Source of the DNA: Hemerocallis citrina
Lineage: Eukaryota; Streptophyta; Magnoliopsida; Asparagales; Asphodelaceae
Assembly (NCBI GenBank): GCA_017893485.1
Contig: CM030364.1
Coordinates: 43,704,109 to 43,768,108, forward strand
Length of the DNA: 64,000 bases
Direction: 5' to 3'
In this document: positions 32,895 through 45,336 of the stretch, in pieces
Layout: each line of letters opens with the position of its first letter
How positions within the stretch are numbered: position 1 is the stretch's first letter
Notes under the pieces: generated by a model
The model's database searches: none
The model's input: only the letters and a program-made list of their open reading frames with translations
Told to the model about the DNA's origin: nothing
Program-made: the position numbers and the translations under genes

Positions 32895-33509
32895 TTAGTT
32901 TCTTTTCCGCTCTTCCGCCTCTCTCTCTCTTTCTTCCTTTCTTTCGTCTTGCTCTCATTCTCTGTTGTGTTTGATTTTTTTTTCTCCTTCTCCGCTCTTC
33001 TGAGTTGTTCTTCGCTGAGTTCCCTTTGTGTTGGGAACCGCACCCCCCCTCCCTTTTACTTCGGTTTTGGAGTCCTTTATATTGGAATAGTAGATGAGGT
33101 GTGTAGACTAGGATTAGTATATATCCTGCAAAATAAAAATCAGAATTTAAGATAAATATTTAAATTTAATTAGATAAATTTAAAAATAACTAATTTTTAT
33201 TTTTGCCTTATCAAAATTCATTTGTTTATTCTTTTTACACCCTCGTAAGAATTAAAATTGTATTTTGCTCCTATATTGTCAATTTGTAATATATAAAATT
33301 CAACAAATAATAAATCAATAGTTTTTCTTTGTTTTGTTGATTTTTATCAAAAATAATTACTTTTTGCATCAAAAATCTTATTTCTTCAAAAATACTTAAT
33401 TAATTGAAATCTTATAGAAATAAGATAAAATATAAACAATATAAATGAAAACAAGCATTTTTAATGGGTAATTGAGTAGAAATATTTATATAAAAATTAG
33501 ACACATCAA
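31706..33509 (-). mobile_element. C left (3') LTR
   Basis: Begins tggtgtgaat and ends gacacatca. The T-run at about 32850-32892 and a minus-strand TATA word (tataaagga, about 33070-33080) are also in the right copy. Confidence 0.95.
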
Positions 33510-33525
33510 ATACCCCCAAACTTAA
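33510..33525 (-). other. C polypurine tract
   Basis: aatacccccaaactta next to the left LTR reads taagtttgggggtatt on the minus strand. Confidence 0.8.
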
Positions 33526-34827
33526 GATTTTGCTTGTCCTCAAGCAAAAAGTAGAATCATGAATAAGGGAAAAATAATCAAGAGTAGATTCAACCCATCA
33601 CACTAAGAGATCTTATCATGTAAGCATTAAAATTGCAATTAAAATTATAAACAATTGCAAATAAAGTAAAAACAAGCATACCCACTTTCTCCAGTGCAAT
33701 TATCTATTCATAACTCCAAACCCAATCATATTTGTCATGCCATTAATGTAATTATAGTATGTAACTACCCAATCTGTGATTATCCCTTCTAACTACTACA
33801 AACCGAGTAGCAAACTAGAGTTTTTTTTTTTTTTTTTTTTAGTCTCTTCTCTAAATTGTCAACTTGCCTTTTGACGCGAATGCAAAACATTTGTGATGAA
33901 TTCACCCGGTTACTCAACAAGTCACAAACTTAAAGTGCTTTGCATACTCATATTTTAAGTTGCCGTTTTACGTAAAAGTAAACATTGGTAATGAATACCC
34001 CTAGTTATTAAGCAACTCAAAACATTGGAGTAGATTGACTTTATTCATAAATTTTTTTTTTCCCGTTATTACTCTATTTACTTAAACTCTGTTTAGGACT
34101 AGATCAAAAGGGTAATCACAAGAGAAAGCATCACATTTATTTTTTTATGTATAATAGCATGACTCACACAATTTTGTAAAGAATTTTGAAACTCAATAAT
34201 TCTAAAATAAATAAGTATGCTTACTCTTGCTTTATAAGCAAGTGTCTATCCCAAAAAAAAAAATATTTCAATGCTTATCATTATAAAGAACTCAATAGTG
34301 TAAAAGTGAGTTTAATTGAAATCCTTTTAAATTCTATTTTTCTTTTTGTAAATAAATAATAAATTTGTAAAACCTTCCCCCAAACTTGAATATCACATTG
34401 TCCTCAATGGGAAAAGGAAAAAGAAAAACAAAAAGAAATGCAAAAGTTCAGAATTTCTCCCCTGATTCGTCTTGAAAATTCTGCACGTGCGGCGTTGAGT
34501 ATTTTTGCGATATCTGGAGCTGTAGGTGTCCAAATGGGCTGAAATTTTTTTTTGCTGGAAAGCTAAGAAGGTAGGCTACAATTGCTCTTTGCATCAGTTT
34601 TCCAGATTCTGACTCCATACTGCTCAAAAACAGCCATCAATGAAAGTGTACAAAACAGCTCCGCTCGGCGACTTCAAAATTTATGCAATCCTACAAAATA
34701 AAATCAAAAATTAAAAGTATAATAAACTAAAAGAAAAATAAAATCTAAATGCAATAAAAGAAAACATGGGTTGCCTCCCAAGAAGCGCTAAATTTTAATT
34801 CTTCAGCCAGACGTGGGGGTGAGATGG
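33526..34827 (-). other. C non-coding 3' internal region
   Basis: About 1.3 kb, AT-rich, no gene. It has a diverged direct repeat: caacttgccttttgacgcg (about 33860) against agttgccgttttacgtaaa (about 33958), each followed by gtgatgaat or ggtaatgaat, accc and a .ta.t.aacaa word. An A/T-rich run is at 33823-33840. Confidence 0.6.
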
Positions 34828-36534
34828 TTATGTAACGCCAAGATCCAACAACATTAGCACATCTTTTCTAATTTTTCTCTTCAGATGAGGATCAGGTTCA
34901 AGCTCAAGTTTGAGGCGTTTTCTTCGTGATGATGATGTCTTTGATTCCCCCGCCTCTTTGAATTTATGCTGCAAAAATGAATAAATAGAGGGTGCAGCAT
35001 CCAAATACATAACATTTTCAAAAATATTTTCTTTTTCAGTTTCAAATGTTGCTGTATTTGTTGGACATACTTTGTTTGGCAACTTTTCAATTTCGACACT
35101 ATGTTTCTCGCCCACAATTATATCAATTTTACTTACTTGAAAAGATGACTGTTCTTCAGGAGGAAAGTTTAAAACATCATACGTTACTTGCTCATGCTGA
35201 ATTTGTTTCTCCATAATTTGTTCGATCTCACTTTGCTTTTCAACCACATTCTGTTCGCCATTTTTTTCTTTTGATTGCTCAATTGTCCTCCCACTGCTTA
35301 GTATTATTGCTTTGACATCCTCCGTGGGGTTGACAACTATGTTGCTTGATAATGTTCCTGCAGTTTTTTCATTAATAGTATTTGAAATTTGAATAATTTG
35401 TACCTCATGATTTGGGATGGAAGCCGAAGATGAATTTGCAACATTTTGAATTGCCAAATCTGTCTTTTGTATGTACTGATCAATCTTTTGTATGTATTGG
35501 TCTAACTTCTGCATGTGTTGCATGAACACTTCTTCTAATGTCGGCTTCTTTTCTCGTTGTGGAAAATTTTGAGGTGGTATAACTGCTCCTTGATTGTTGT
35601 TCCAAAAAAAATTGGGGGTGTTTCTCCATTCTGAATTGTATGTGTTTGCATAATGATTGTTTTGCATTTTAAAATTTGACACAAAATTTTCATATCCGGC
35701 ATTGGATGGAGCAAAAGGGTTCCCCATTAGGCAATCTGCGCTTGAATGATTTCCTGCACAAAGATTACAAATCATATTAGAAAAATTCATATTACCTATT
35801 TGCTTAGATAAAATATCAAGTTTTGCATTTATATTAGAAATAGGGTCAAGTTCAAAAACTCCTGCCACTTTTCTTGGCATTATTCTTTCTGAAGACCACT
35901 GGTAATGATTTGATGCCATCTCCTCTAAAAGATCATAGGCTGCTTTGTATGTTTTGCTCATAAGTGCACCACCAGCTGCTGCGTCAACCATAGATCTATG
36001 TATAACTCCCAAACCATTATAGAATGTTTGCATTTGCTGCCATTTCGGTAGTTCATGATGAGGACACTTTCTCAATAACTCTTTAAACCTTTCCCATGCA
36101 TCATACAAAGACTTGGTCTCAAATTGAGTAAATGTACAAATATCATTTCTTAGCTTTGCGGTCTTTGCCGGCAAAAAATAGTTGGTCAAAAAATTTTGTG
36201 TCAGTCCCTCCCAAGTAGTAATACTACCGGGTGGTAGATAATGTAGCCAAGCCTTCGCCTTATCTCGTAGGAAAAAAGAAAAGAGTCTCAGTCTAATTGC
36301 ATCGTCTGATACACCGTTGTGCTTGAAAGTGTCACAAATTTCTAGAAAGTTTGCAATGTGAGCATAAGGATCCTCGTGTGGTAATCCCCAAAATTGAACA
36401 GTTTGTTGCATCAATAGAATCATCTCCGGTTCAATCTCAAAATCGTCAACTTCAATAACCGGCTTCTTTATGCTTGATTCATAAATCGAGGGCATAGCAT
36501 AGTCTCTCAAAGGCCTGTTTTCATCGTTTGCCAT
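34828..36534 (-). CDS. Athila-type Gag, intact, 568 aa
   Basis: Structural protein of an Athila-lineage element, expected to assemble cytoplasmic particles and bind RNA. The start is MANDENRPLRDYAMPS; the Athila gag core follows (GLPHEDPYAHIANFLEICDT, DDAIRLRLFSFFLRDKAKAW, then KLRNDICTFTQFE, AWERFKELLRKCPHHELP and YDLLEEMASNHYQW). A CCHC-like knuckle, CNLCAGNHSSADC, lies near residue 260, then three near-repeats of YIQKIDQYIQK-type sequence near 345. The C-terminal 200 residues are polar and low in similarity, ending in a basic stretch (SSRRKRLKLELEPDPHLKRK). The frame has no stop or shift, unlike every other gag in the window. It starts about 180 bp after the primer site. Where a protease would normally follow, there is none. 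Confidence 0.9.
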   Translation of the reverse strand: MANDENRPLRDYAMPSIYESSIKKPVIEVDDFEIEPEMILLMQQTVQFWGLPHEDPYAHIANFLEICDTFKHNGVSDDAIRLRLFSFFLRDKAKAWLHYLPPGSITTWEGLTQNFLTNYFLPAKTAKLRNDICTFTQFETKSLYDAWERFKELLRKCPHHELPKWQQMQTFYNGLGVIHRSMVDAAAGGALMSKTYKAAYDLLEEMASNHYQWSSERIMPRKVAGVFELDPISNINAKLDILSKQIGNMNFSNMICNLCAGNHSSADCLMGNPFAPSNAGYENFVSNFKMQNNHYANTYNSEWRNTPNFFWNNNQGAVIPPQNFPQREKKPTLEEVFMQHMQKLDQYIQKIDQYIQKTDLAIQNVANSSSASIPNHEVQIIQISNTINEKTAGTLSSNIVVNPTEDVKAIILSSGRTIEQSKEKNGEQNVVEKQSEIEQIMEKQIQHEQVTYDVLNFPPEEQSSFQVSKIDIIVGEKHSVEIEKLPNKVCPTNTATFETEKENIFENVMYLDAAPSIYSFLQHKFKEAGESKTSSSRRKRLKLELEPDPHLKRKIRKDVLMLLDLGVT

Positions 36535-36711
36535 GATAATTTTCTTGTATGTCCTGAAATGTAAGTATTAAAAAATAGAAAAACTATAAAAAAAAATAAG
36601 TAAGTCAAAAGAAAATAAAGAGGTAAAATAATAATAAAATAAAAATAATTGCAAAAAAATCCAAACTAGTAATAATCTAGCAATTTTCAATATCAATAAA
36701 AGAATAACTAG

Positions 36712-36729
36712 TCCCCGGCAACGGCGCCA
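36712..36729 (-). other. C primer-binding site (tRNA-Asp type)
   Basis: tccccggcaacggcgcca is the reverse complement of TGGCGCCGTTGCCGGGGA, the plant tRNA-Asp complement used by Athila elements. It is 6 bp from the LTR. Confidence 0.9.
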
Positions 36730-36735
36730 AAAACT

Positions 36736-37874
36736 TGGTGTGAATATTTGCAAGTGTACAAAATCGCAACAAGTAATATAGTAGTGAATAGAGTGTCGAA
36801 CCCACAGAGACTAGATATTTTATTGAGTACCGATATTACTAGATTAGCTACTATTTGGAAGATCGAAATTTAATAAATAAAGAAAACAACTAAATTAAAC
36901 TAATCTAAACTAACTAAATAAATGGAGAGGGAGAGGAGTCTAAAAATTGTAATTTGTTAATGGCAAAATTAATTCTAGGGCGTTTGACTTCACCTAGTTC
37001 ATCCCACACAATTTATAATTCCTAAAAATATTATTTTTCCAAGTTGTAGACCGAAATCCCCAAATTATTTAATGCTTTCTCTCGAACAACACCAAAAATA
37101 TCTCCAACTAACAGTTTGACATATCTCTATGTAAATTTAATTAATCGAAGACTCATTAAGTTCTGTGGATTTCTTAACGGCCACAATAATCGCGGTAAAT
37201 CATCTCTAATTTCGCTCAATTAATGGTGTTCAATTTTTATTGTTCTAAATCACAAATTACCTCTCGGTCTCTCCATGATCCAATAATCATACAAAAATCG
37301 GCCAAATATTTGTAAGCATTAAGCACAAAAATTAAACACACAACCGTAGAAAAATATGAAATGTGTTCTCAAAACTAGACTACATCTAAACCCTAGAAAA
37401 ATAAATTTAGTTCATGATAAAATTGTAATTAACAAAATTGTTCAATGATTGCATAATAAAATTGAGAAGAGAAGAAAATAGATACAAAAATAGACTGTTT
37501 TGTAATTAAAAATTGTAAACCCAACGGTCTTGAAAATTGTGCCCAAACAATAAACGTAGTCTTCTCTCTTTCTGTCTTGGAGTTGTCTCGGAGAACGTGC
37601 CAGAGCCACGTCAGAGAGAACCGAAGTCAAGTCAGCTGTCACCTTCACGCTACAGTACCAAAGTCAAATCGGCCTCAGTCAAGTCGCGTCAGCTACAATG
37701 CACGCGTCTGCTTTGATCTGGTGTGTTCTTCTTCGCTGTTTGGCTGTTAATTTGTCTTATCTGCCCTTGAGTTCAGCGCCCAGCACTTGATTGCTTCGAT
37801 TGGCTGTATGCTGTTCTCTTCCGCACGCCAAATCAGATGAAGTCGATGCTGGTTTGGTCGCCTGCGTGCTGTAC

Positions 37875-37915
<41 letters not shown>

Positions 37916-38535
37916 CTTAGTTAGTTTCTTTTCCGCTCTTCCGCCTCTCTGTCTCTCTTTCTTCCTTTCTTTCGTCTTGCTCTCATTCTCTGTTGTGTTT
38001 GATTTTTTTTTCTCCTTCTCCGCTCTTCTGAGTTGTTCTTCGCTGAGTTCCCTTTGTGTTGGGAACCGCACCCCCCTCCCTTTTATTTCGGTTTTGGAGT
38101 CCTTTATATAGGAGTAGTAGATGAGGTGTGTAGACTAGGATTAGTATATATCCTGCAAAATAAGAATCAGAATTTAAGATAAATATTTAAATTTAATTAG
38201 ATAAATTTAAAAATAACTAATTTTTATTTTTGTCTTATCAAAGTTCATTTGTTTATTCTTTTTACACCCTCGTAAGAATTAAAATTGTATTTTGCTCCTA
38301 TATTGTCAATTTGTAATATATAAAATTCAACAAATAATAAATCAATAGTTTTTCTTTGTTTTGTTGATTTTTATCAAAAATAATTACTTTTTGCATCAAA
38401 AATTTTATTTCTTCAAAAATACTTAATTAATTGAAATCTTATAGAAATAAGATAAAATATAAACAATATAAATGAAAACAAGCATTTTTAATGGGTAATT
38501 GAGTAGAAATATTTATATAAAAATTAGACACATCA
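36736..38535 (-). mobile_element. C right (5') LTR
   Basis: Matches the left LTR, with a slightly different T-run length (about 37877-37915). The minus strand carries ctatataaaggactcc (about 38096-38112), a good TATA box, where the left copy has ccaatataaaggactcc. Confidence 0.95.
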
Positions 38536-38697
38536 GTGCATCGCCGGGAACAACCCCGGTGTCTCGCACTTTTTGCAGGTGTACGACAGGAGTCGACGTC
38601 AAACTCTGACGGAACAGGTATACAGGTTTACTATTCAGTTTCCCTAAGAATCCACAAATACTATCTGTTTGCCCCCACACCAAATTTAGCGGCAACA
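38536..38697 (+). mobile_element. A 3' LTR, second part
   Basis: Continues after the duplicated gtgca with tcgccgggaacaacc and ends gcggcaaca. The A target duplication aaaac follows at 38698-38702. Confidence 0.95.
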
Positions 38698-38702
38698 AAA
38701 AC

Positions 38703-41700
38703 CTATAAGCTGTTCATCTAAAAAGAAAGAATAATATGTCCTTAGAGCAAGTCATAGACAGCAAGTAGAGAAAGCAAAGAAATATTAGAATAACGATATA
38801 ACAATGAATTCAATGAATCAATAGAAATCAATAACATGAGACAATAGTAAAATCAATATCAATAGTAATCGATACAATGGTTATAAATAGTGATATAATA
38901 TTCGATAACAATGTTCAATAGTCGATGTCAATAACACTTAGGTAATATTCGATATCAATATAAACAATGATGTACAATATGCAATGTCGATGTTGTGTCA
39001 ATTCTTAAGTTTATAAGTTATTTTAATCCTAACTAATGCACGTACTACTGCATCCCATAACTACAAGTTCGATGCATACAAACAATATCATTTAGACTAT
39101 ACTGATAGACTCTATAGTTCATGTACCCGGTAATGATATAAAATAATGACCGATGATTTAATGACCGATGAACGAATCAATCGAGATACTGTAATCAGTA
39201 ATCTGTAATCAAACGATGACCGATATGACCGATAAATAGGGAAACACAGGCACCTCCTCCGAGTACAGTCCCTATATTGTCCACTACTAAAGTCACCCTT
39301 AAACCCCCACTTGTTAATTATTTTATCGATGCAAACAATACATTATGTAATTTGGAGACATCTAACTAACGATGCTAACAATAGAGGGACAATAGGATGA
39401 TAACTTTGGATGGAACCAATAGACTGATGACAATGGCACATTAGGATCATGCAGTACAACACATACACTTCAATTCATGCAATACAATGATATATATATA
39501 CTCATATTAAGAAAAACTAGAAAACTAAATTCTGGACAGCAAGAGGTCACTATACAAAAATCAGTTTTTCCACTGTTACAGAAATCAAAAATTGAAACTG
39601 TCAGAAATTCTGAAAACTAGAATTCCACACGATTCCAACACATATTTCAAATCCAAAATCTGAGAATAGTAGCTAGGTCAAATACATCATTCTTTACAGA
39701 TTACATGTTCAGACAGAAAGTCAACATCAAGTAGTTATATCTTTTAAAATCAACGAAAACTCAATTATAAATTCATCAAAAATATTCTTTAGACTCCTAA
39801 CCACGTTAACTAATATTCTGAAAATCATAAGAGCATTATTTTAATATTAAATTAGTCTTTAAATAGATTGAACATGAAAAATACAAGAATCTGAAATTTT
39901 AGAAATAAAACACAGCAGTAGTAAAATCATCATAACTTTTGCAATACAACTTGGAATTTAAAGATCTTAGATTTTCTGGAAACTAGAAACATAGGGCTAC
40001 AACTCTTATTTAGAAAGTTAAAAATTTTGATGTTTTATGTCAAAAACGTCTCACAAATTCCAGACAGCAAAGAGATCAGATTTTTGATATATTTTTGTGA
40101 AATAAAGTGATCTAACATGATGAGTTTCAATTTAATAGAGAATAAATCTCATAATCAGCATGATAGATACAATAGCATGGTAAATACGATTAAGAAACAC
40201 ACATGTACTAGATTAACAACAATCAAACATCAATCAACCATCCAAACAATCGACCTAGTATTCAATTCTACGATAGTATGTTTGTGCGATGATTATGTGA
40301 GAAAACCCTATTACCAATACTACATGAATGCATGAAAGATTCGATCTTTGGAGTTAAGAAAGGCACGGAGTCGAGAATATTTGGGTTAGCTCATGTAAAC
40401 CCTCAATACACTCAACGAAAAGAGTAGAACAATATACGATATGATGACCAATTGGATCTACTTGCAAGAATTTCAATAAAAACTTAAATTTGATATAATA
40501 TTTGATTCAAGAGAAAAAATGACTTGCCTTATAGACGATTAATTTGAATACCAAAGAATAACGAGATTAGGATCCCGGGACGATGACGACGATCACGAAG
40601 AAAGCTGATCTTGATGACGATGATCGAGTCTTGATCCAATGGGTGATTTGATCAAGCACGGATCTTGATGTTGATTTTTCAAGATGATCAAGATCATGGT
40701 GATCAAGATTAAGGCCAAGACAGCAACCAACGATACTCAACCACAGCAATGACAGCTCTGGCTCGGCTTCGACAGCGGTAGATTGCAGGGCAAGGGGTGC
40801 TCGGGGTGTAGTCACAAGGGCTTAGGGTGGCTCGAGTGAATGGTTCTTGTAGGAGAGACGACGGTTGGAGGATGGGTTAGAGGGCTCCGTTTTCGAAGGA
40901 AAACAGAGGAGCGGCGGGATGGCAACTGGGGGTGCTGAGCGGCATAAAGGAAGGCAATGTCAGGGTGCAAGGTGGGGTGCTTACGGCGAAGGGAGAGACA
41001 GGGCGGTGCGATGAGGACTGAGTTCGGATTGACTATGTTCTCGGAAGAAAAATAGAGGAAGAAGAGAAGATGATGGGTTTGGTGGTGGGTGCGATGGTCG
41101 ATGTTGCTGACTGCGGGGATGAAGGTGATGTATGAAGTCGATGAAGGTGAGGGACGACGATGGAGGTGGCTTCGGTGGGGCGAGCTCGAGGGTGGTCAGA
41201 GCAGTTGATGGGTTCAGGGGATCGATGACGAGGCGGAGGTTGGTCGAGGGTGAAGAGGATGAGGGTGGAGACGGAGGACAGAGGTTGAGGCGATGGGGGG
41301 TTCGACGAGGAGATGGGTTGAAGGCGATTTACGAAAACAGGGAAAGTGTCGGGAGGTTAGGGGTGAACAGTGAATGGGGGGGATTAGGCGGCTGTGTAAT
41401 AAGGGTGATATTAGGGTTTAATTAGGTTTAGGGTTAAGGGGAAAAGATTAGTATATGTAGGGATTTATTGGGATATTGGGTTTCGGGTTGGATCTAATAA
41501 GAAAAAGGCTATAGGGTTTTGGGTGTAGTTCCAATAGGAGGTGGAATAACTAAATAATAAAAAAAGGATTTTATAACAAAATGTAATTTGTATTAGAATC
41601 CAATAATAATGTGAAATAACTACAAATACAATTAATAAATAGAAGTAGATTTTTAATAAACAATCAAAAGTAGTAATAATAATAATAATAGTAACAATAA

Positions 41701-42029
41701 TAACGATAATAATAACAATAATACTAGTAACGACAATAATGATAATACCATCAAAGTAATAACAATAAAGATTAAAATAATCCAATAATAATAATATTAA
41801 TGAGAAGATTATACAACAAAATAGGAATTAGGCTCAAATATAAATAGTCGATCAATTAGGAATAGAAAATAAAATTAAAATACGCCATTATTTGAAATAA
41901 ATCTAATTTTCGATTAAAAAAGACATTAATATAAAATCCAAATCAAATTTAAAACAAAAAATGAATTTGTAAATAATCAAAATACAGAAAATATTAAGAA
42001 AATATGTTTTTACTTGAACAGGGGTTACA
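38703..42029 (-). mobile_element. D left (3') LTR, inner part
   Basis: Matches 46433-49759. It holds block 2 (about 39060-39135) and block 1 (39241-39315) on the minus strand, tracts of gaccgatga-type words (about 39146-39240), a donor-like AG/GCAAGT (minus, 40526-40527), a GC-rich part (40560-41400) and a telo-box/TATA region (41405-41460). Its inner end is ggggttaca at 42029. No gene. Confidence 0.92.
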
Positions 42030-42509
42030 ATCCTACCCATCTCACAACAAAATTTGCCCTCTAAATTTGCTTAGGCTGTATATAGGACAAGCAAAAGCAA
42101 ATTTGGGAAATAACAAAGCAGAGAAATTGAAAGAAAAGAACTGAAGTGATGGAAGCACCGGAAAAAGAAAGAACATGGATATGAATGGTGTGATCTAGAA
42201 TGATGTAGAATAAGGCTTCAATGAATGATGACAATGCAAATATATGAGAATGGAGTAAGCGGTATCAGAAGGAAAGAAACAACACAAGACTTGTGAGATA
42301 ACAAAGTAAGAAGATGGAGTAGGTAGAACTGGAATTGAAGAGGGAATGGAAAGGAAAGAATTGAATCAAATAATGAGTTAACGGATGAGGATGAATGCAA
42401 CAAATGAAAGAAAGCAAACAATGCAAGGAAGGAGAAGCAACAAGAAATTCTAGGACCTGTGGGTTATGGGTCCACCATGCTTCCGCTACGCAACTCCGAT
42501 GGTGATGTT
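42030..42509 (-). other. D 3' internal remnant
   Basis: Next to the LTR the minus strand reads agatgggtaggat, matching the B polypurine region, then a caaatttagagggcaaatt version of the Tekay end motif. The remainder is A/G-rich and non-coding. Pol is missing: the sequence passes from this tail almost directly to the protease start on the other side of the solo LTR. Confidence 0.7.
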
Positions 42510-44325
42510 TGATGTGAATATTTGTAAGTGTACAAAATCGCAACAAGTAATATAGTTAAGTGAATAGAGTGTCGAACCCACAAGGACTAGATATTTTATT
42601 GAGTACCAATATTACTAGATTAATCACTATTTGGGAGATCGAAATTTATAAATGATAAAACAACTAAGTTAAATTAATCTAATTAAAGCTAACTAAATTT
42701 GTGAAGAGGGAGAGGGCTGTGAAACTATGAAGCTCTTGTACTTTGTTGCTTACAAAATTAATTCTAGGGCTCTTGACTTTACCTAGTTTATCACACACAA
42801 ATTATAACTCCTTTTGAATAAAAATATTATTTTTCCAAGTTGCACACCAAAATCCTAAAAATATTAACTACTCTATCCATGTAGTATAAAAATTATTCTC
42901 AACTAATTATTTTCCTATTCATCAAATTATTAATTGAAAATTAATGGATTTCTTAATGGTCACGTCCTCCAATAATGGTATTTAATTTTTATTAATCACA
43001 AATCACCAGTTCGGTTTCTTCATGATTTAAAAGATCATATAAATGTCTATCCACCAATTGTACGCATAAATAATAAAAATCAAAACACAACCTTGGAAAA
43101 ATAGAATAATAATAAGGAATTACAATCGTGTTCTACAAAACTAGGCTACATCTTAGCCTCTAGAAAAATAAATTTAGTTCATCTTCAATTTGAAACTAAC
43201 AAAAATTGTTTGGGATTGCATCATAAAAAAATTAGAGAAGAAGAGATACAAAAAGATATAAAAATATTACAAACCGAACTCCTAGAACCGAGCCCAAGTC
43301 CCTTTCTCTCTCTTCTCTATTTTCTGTCTCAAAATCCGAACCCAAAAGAAGAACGGCCACGTCACGCCTGTCGCCACGTCAGTGCCTATCAAATCGCTGA
43401 AGTGGCATCTCGGGAAGCACGCCGCAGCCGCTGTCTCCTCACGTGTTCTCTCTCTCGTCTCTGCGTCTCAATACCACAAAAGACTAAAGGAGCCAGCCAC
43501 GTCAGCGCCCCACACGTCCTCTGTCTCCCTTTGCTTCGAACGGCTCGCTGGGAGAGGACGCAGAAGCTCCACGTCAGCACGTCAGAGCCAGGTCGACGTC
43601 GCCTAGCTGTCCTTCAGTGCGTGGGACCCACGCCTAGTCAGCACCCCTGTCACAGGTGCTGTCCCTGTCGACCTGCTGCTCTCTCTCCCTTTTTTTATTT
43701 CGAACCGCAAGCCAGGAGACAGAGAGAGTCTATCTCGCTCTCTCTCTCTCTCTCTTACTTTTTTTTTCTTTTTATTTATTTGAAGCAATTGAGTAGCCGT
43801 CACCTCTTGAGAATTGTGCTTCAATCCTTATACATATTTATAGGCAAACGGGAGAGAGAATTAGGGTTTGAATTTTTGCAGAAAATTCCCCTCCTTTCAT
43901 TTATTTTCTTCCTTCTTTAACCAGATATTTGTTTCTTTCTCCTTTCTTCCTCTCCTTCCTTTTCTTGCAAACACGTGCTGCTGCCTACACAAATCAAGAC
44001 CAGAATTTAGGATTTAAATAAAATAAATTAGTTTAAAATAAATTAAACTAACTAAAAATCATATTAGCTCATTAAAATTCTTTTAAAATTATTTATCGCA
44101 CTTTTACTCAACAAAACAATAAAAATTAATAGATCCATAGTTTTGCTTTGTTTGTTGATTTTTTCCACGAATCTTCACTTTTTGCATCAAAAATCTTATT
44201 TCTTCAAAAATAATTAATTAATTGAAATCTTATAGAAATAAGATGAATTATAAACAATAGAAACAAAAAAAGCAATTTTAATTAGTAAATGAGTACAAAT
44301 ATTTGTATATAAATTAGACACATCA
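42510..44325 (-). mobile_element. Solo LTR of the C (Athila) family
   Basis: 1816 bp, starting tgatgtgaatatttg and ending gacacatca, with the perfect target duplication atgtt (42505-42509 and 44326-44330). It is clearly related to the C LTRs but more diverged in the 43200-43950 part. A long frame at 43210-43920 is not conserved in the other two LTRs and is not a gene. Confidence 0.95.
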
Positions 44326-44455
44326 ATGTTCCAAGCATCAGACATGTGGTTGTAGACCAAACGGTGCAAATCGACGAAGCGGGAGGAAACAAGGGAATGA
44401 TTTGCCCCGGAGTCAAAAAGAACATAGGCGGGAGAGGAGTGAACAAGAATAATGC

Positions 44456-44605
44456 CTAGCAAGAAGTCAAAGACGAGAAAACAAATATGCAGAAGGCAAA
44501 ATGCAAGAAACAGGCATGGATTGGTAGGACAACAGGATAAAACAACAGAATAGAATAACAAGATAGAAAAGAAAATAAATAAATAAAACAAAACTAAAGA
44601 TATAC
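44456..44605 (-). other. Putative intron 2 in D gag-pro (150 bp)
   Basis: Minus strand: GTTGCAG/gtatatc to cttgctag/GCATTATT. Same phase and place as 14271-14418 in B. It happens to lack stops in D but encodes only a T-rich, hydrophobic string with no gag or protease similarity. Confidence 0.65.
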
Positions 44606-45253
44606 CTGCAACCACGCCTAAAGCGGTCTCGGCATCATCTACAGTCAGGTTGTAGGCCTGACCACGACCTCCAGAAGGACCACCCTTAGGATCGGCTCTC
44701 CTCAGATTGAACACCTGTCTCTGGGGTGGGAGTGGTGGTCCGCCCTGACCATAAGCAAGCGCTCCCTGCGGAGCGGGACCTCCAACCGATGTAAGGGGCC
44801 TGGCCATTGAGCAATCACGAACCATGTGGTCGTCACTTCCACACAGTAGGCACTGGCGGTTCGCTGCCCTACAATCCTTGCGTGAGTAACCAACCCTGTG
44901 GCAGTAGGTGCAAGGTTGGTCCACTTGCGGGGTATCAGGCGAGTAGGGCAAAACTCTAGACTTCTGGGTCTGAATTGGCCTCCGAATAGGGCCTCCAGAA
45001 GGCCTAACAGCAACAGGGTGCGAAATAGACCATTGAATGGCAAGCTTCCTCATACTAGTCTACTCCTAAATTTTAGCAGCATCTAGGATATCAGCATAAA
45101 ACAAATTCTGAAGGTAGCAAGATGATCCTGAATCTCAATATCCAAGCCCAACAAGAAACAATGGTCTCTATCTTCGTCATTCGCCACCACAGAAGTAGCA
45201 AAACGATTTAGTCGGGTGAATTCCGCATCATACTCGTCCATGGTCCGACTCCC

Positions 45254-45336
45254 CTAATTCAAGATAGTGTTTAGTTTAACGTCGGTACTTTATGAAATAT
45301 CAACGAAAAAGCATGATTAAACACGATCTGATGAAC
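45254..45336 (-). other. Putative intron 1 in D gag (83 bp)
   Basis: Minus strand: ctcgg/gttcatc to gaattag/GGG. Same codon position as 13562-13646 in B. Many bases differ, but the gttc.tc..at.gtgttt start and cactatcttgaa..ag end are shared. Confidence 0.6.

Larger units (their letters stand above)
31706..38535 (-). mobile_element. Element C: Athila-type gag-only LTR retrotransposon
   Basis: C is 6830 bp with LTRs at 31706-33509 (1804 bp) and 36736-38535 (1800 bp) that look nearly identical, and a perfect target duplication gtgca (31701-31705 and 38536-38540). On the minus strand: 5' LTR (right), Asp-tRNA primer site, one intact gag of 568 aa, 1.3 kb of non-coding AT-rich DNA, PPT, 3' LTR (left). 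No protease, reverse transcriptase or integrase is present, so any mobility needs proteins supplied by a full Athila element. This matches the TR-GAG type of non-autonomous element. Confidence 0.93.
6287..38697 (+). mobile_element. Element A: 14.5-kb Tat-type LTR retrotransposon containing nested elements B and C
   Basis: A starts TGATATGG at 6287 and ends gcggcaaca at 38697, flanked by the perfect duplication aaaac (6282-6286 and 38698-38702). Removing B (11,089 bp), C (6,830 bp) and their duplications leaves about 14.5 kb. Order: 5' LTR, PBS, gag, protease, reverse transcriptase, RNase H, second (archaeal-type) RNase H, integrase, then a 7.5-kb 3' non-coding region with tandem arrays and an antisense gene, PPT and 3' LTR. 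The second RNase H and the antisense gene are marks of the Tat clade. All genes carry stops or frameshifts. Confidence 0.93.

Noticed and set aside
32731..32974. Lysine-rich or phenylalanine-rich small proteins in C LTRs (also 37757-38111)
   Set aside because: Translated poly-T tracts.
6287..38697. Assigning A to the Ogre subgroup
   Set aside because: No extra gene upstream of gag and no intron between protease and reverse transcriptase seen; only the wider Tat clade is supported.
40560..41425. Host gene in the GC-rich part of the D LTR
   Set aside because: The same sequence is in the right LTR (48290-49150) with frame-breaking differences, so it is LTR leader, not a gene.
43210..43920. 236-codon frame in the Athila-type solo LTR
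   Set aside because: Not conserved in the two LTRs of C, low-complexity composition, lies wholly within a terminal repeat.
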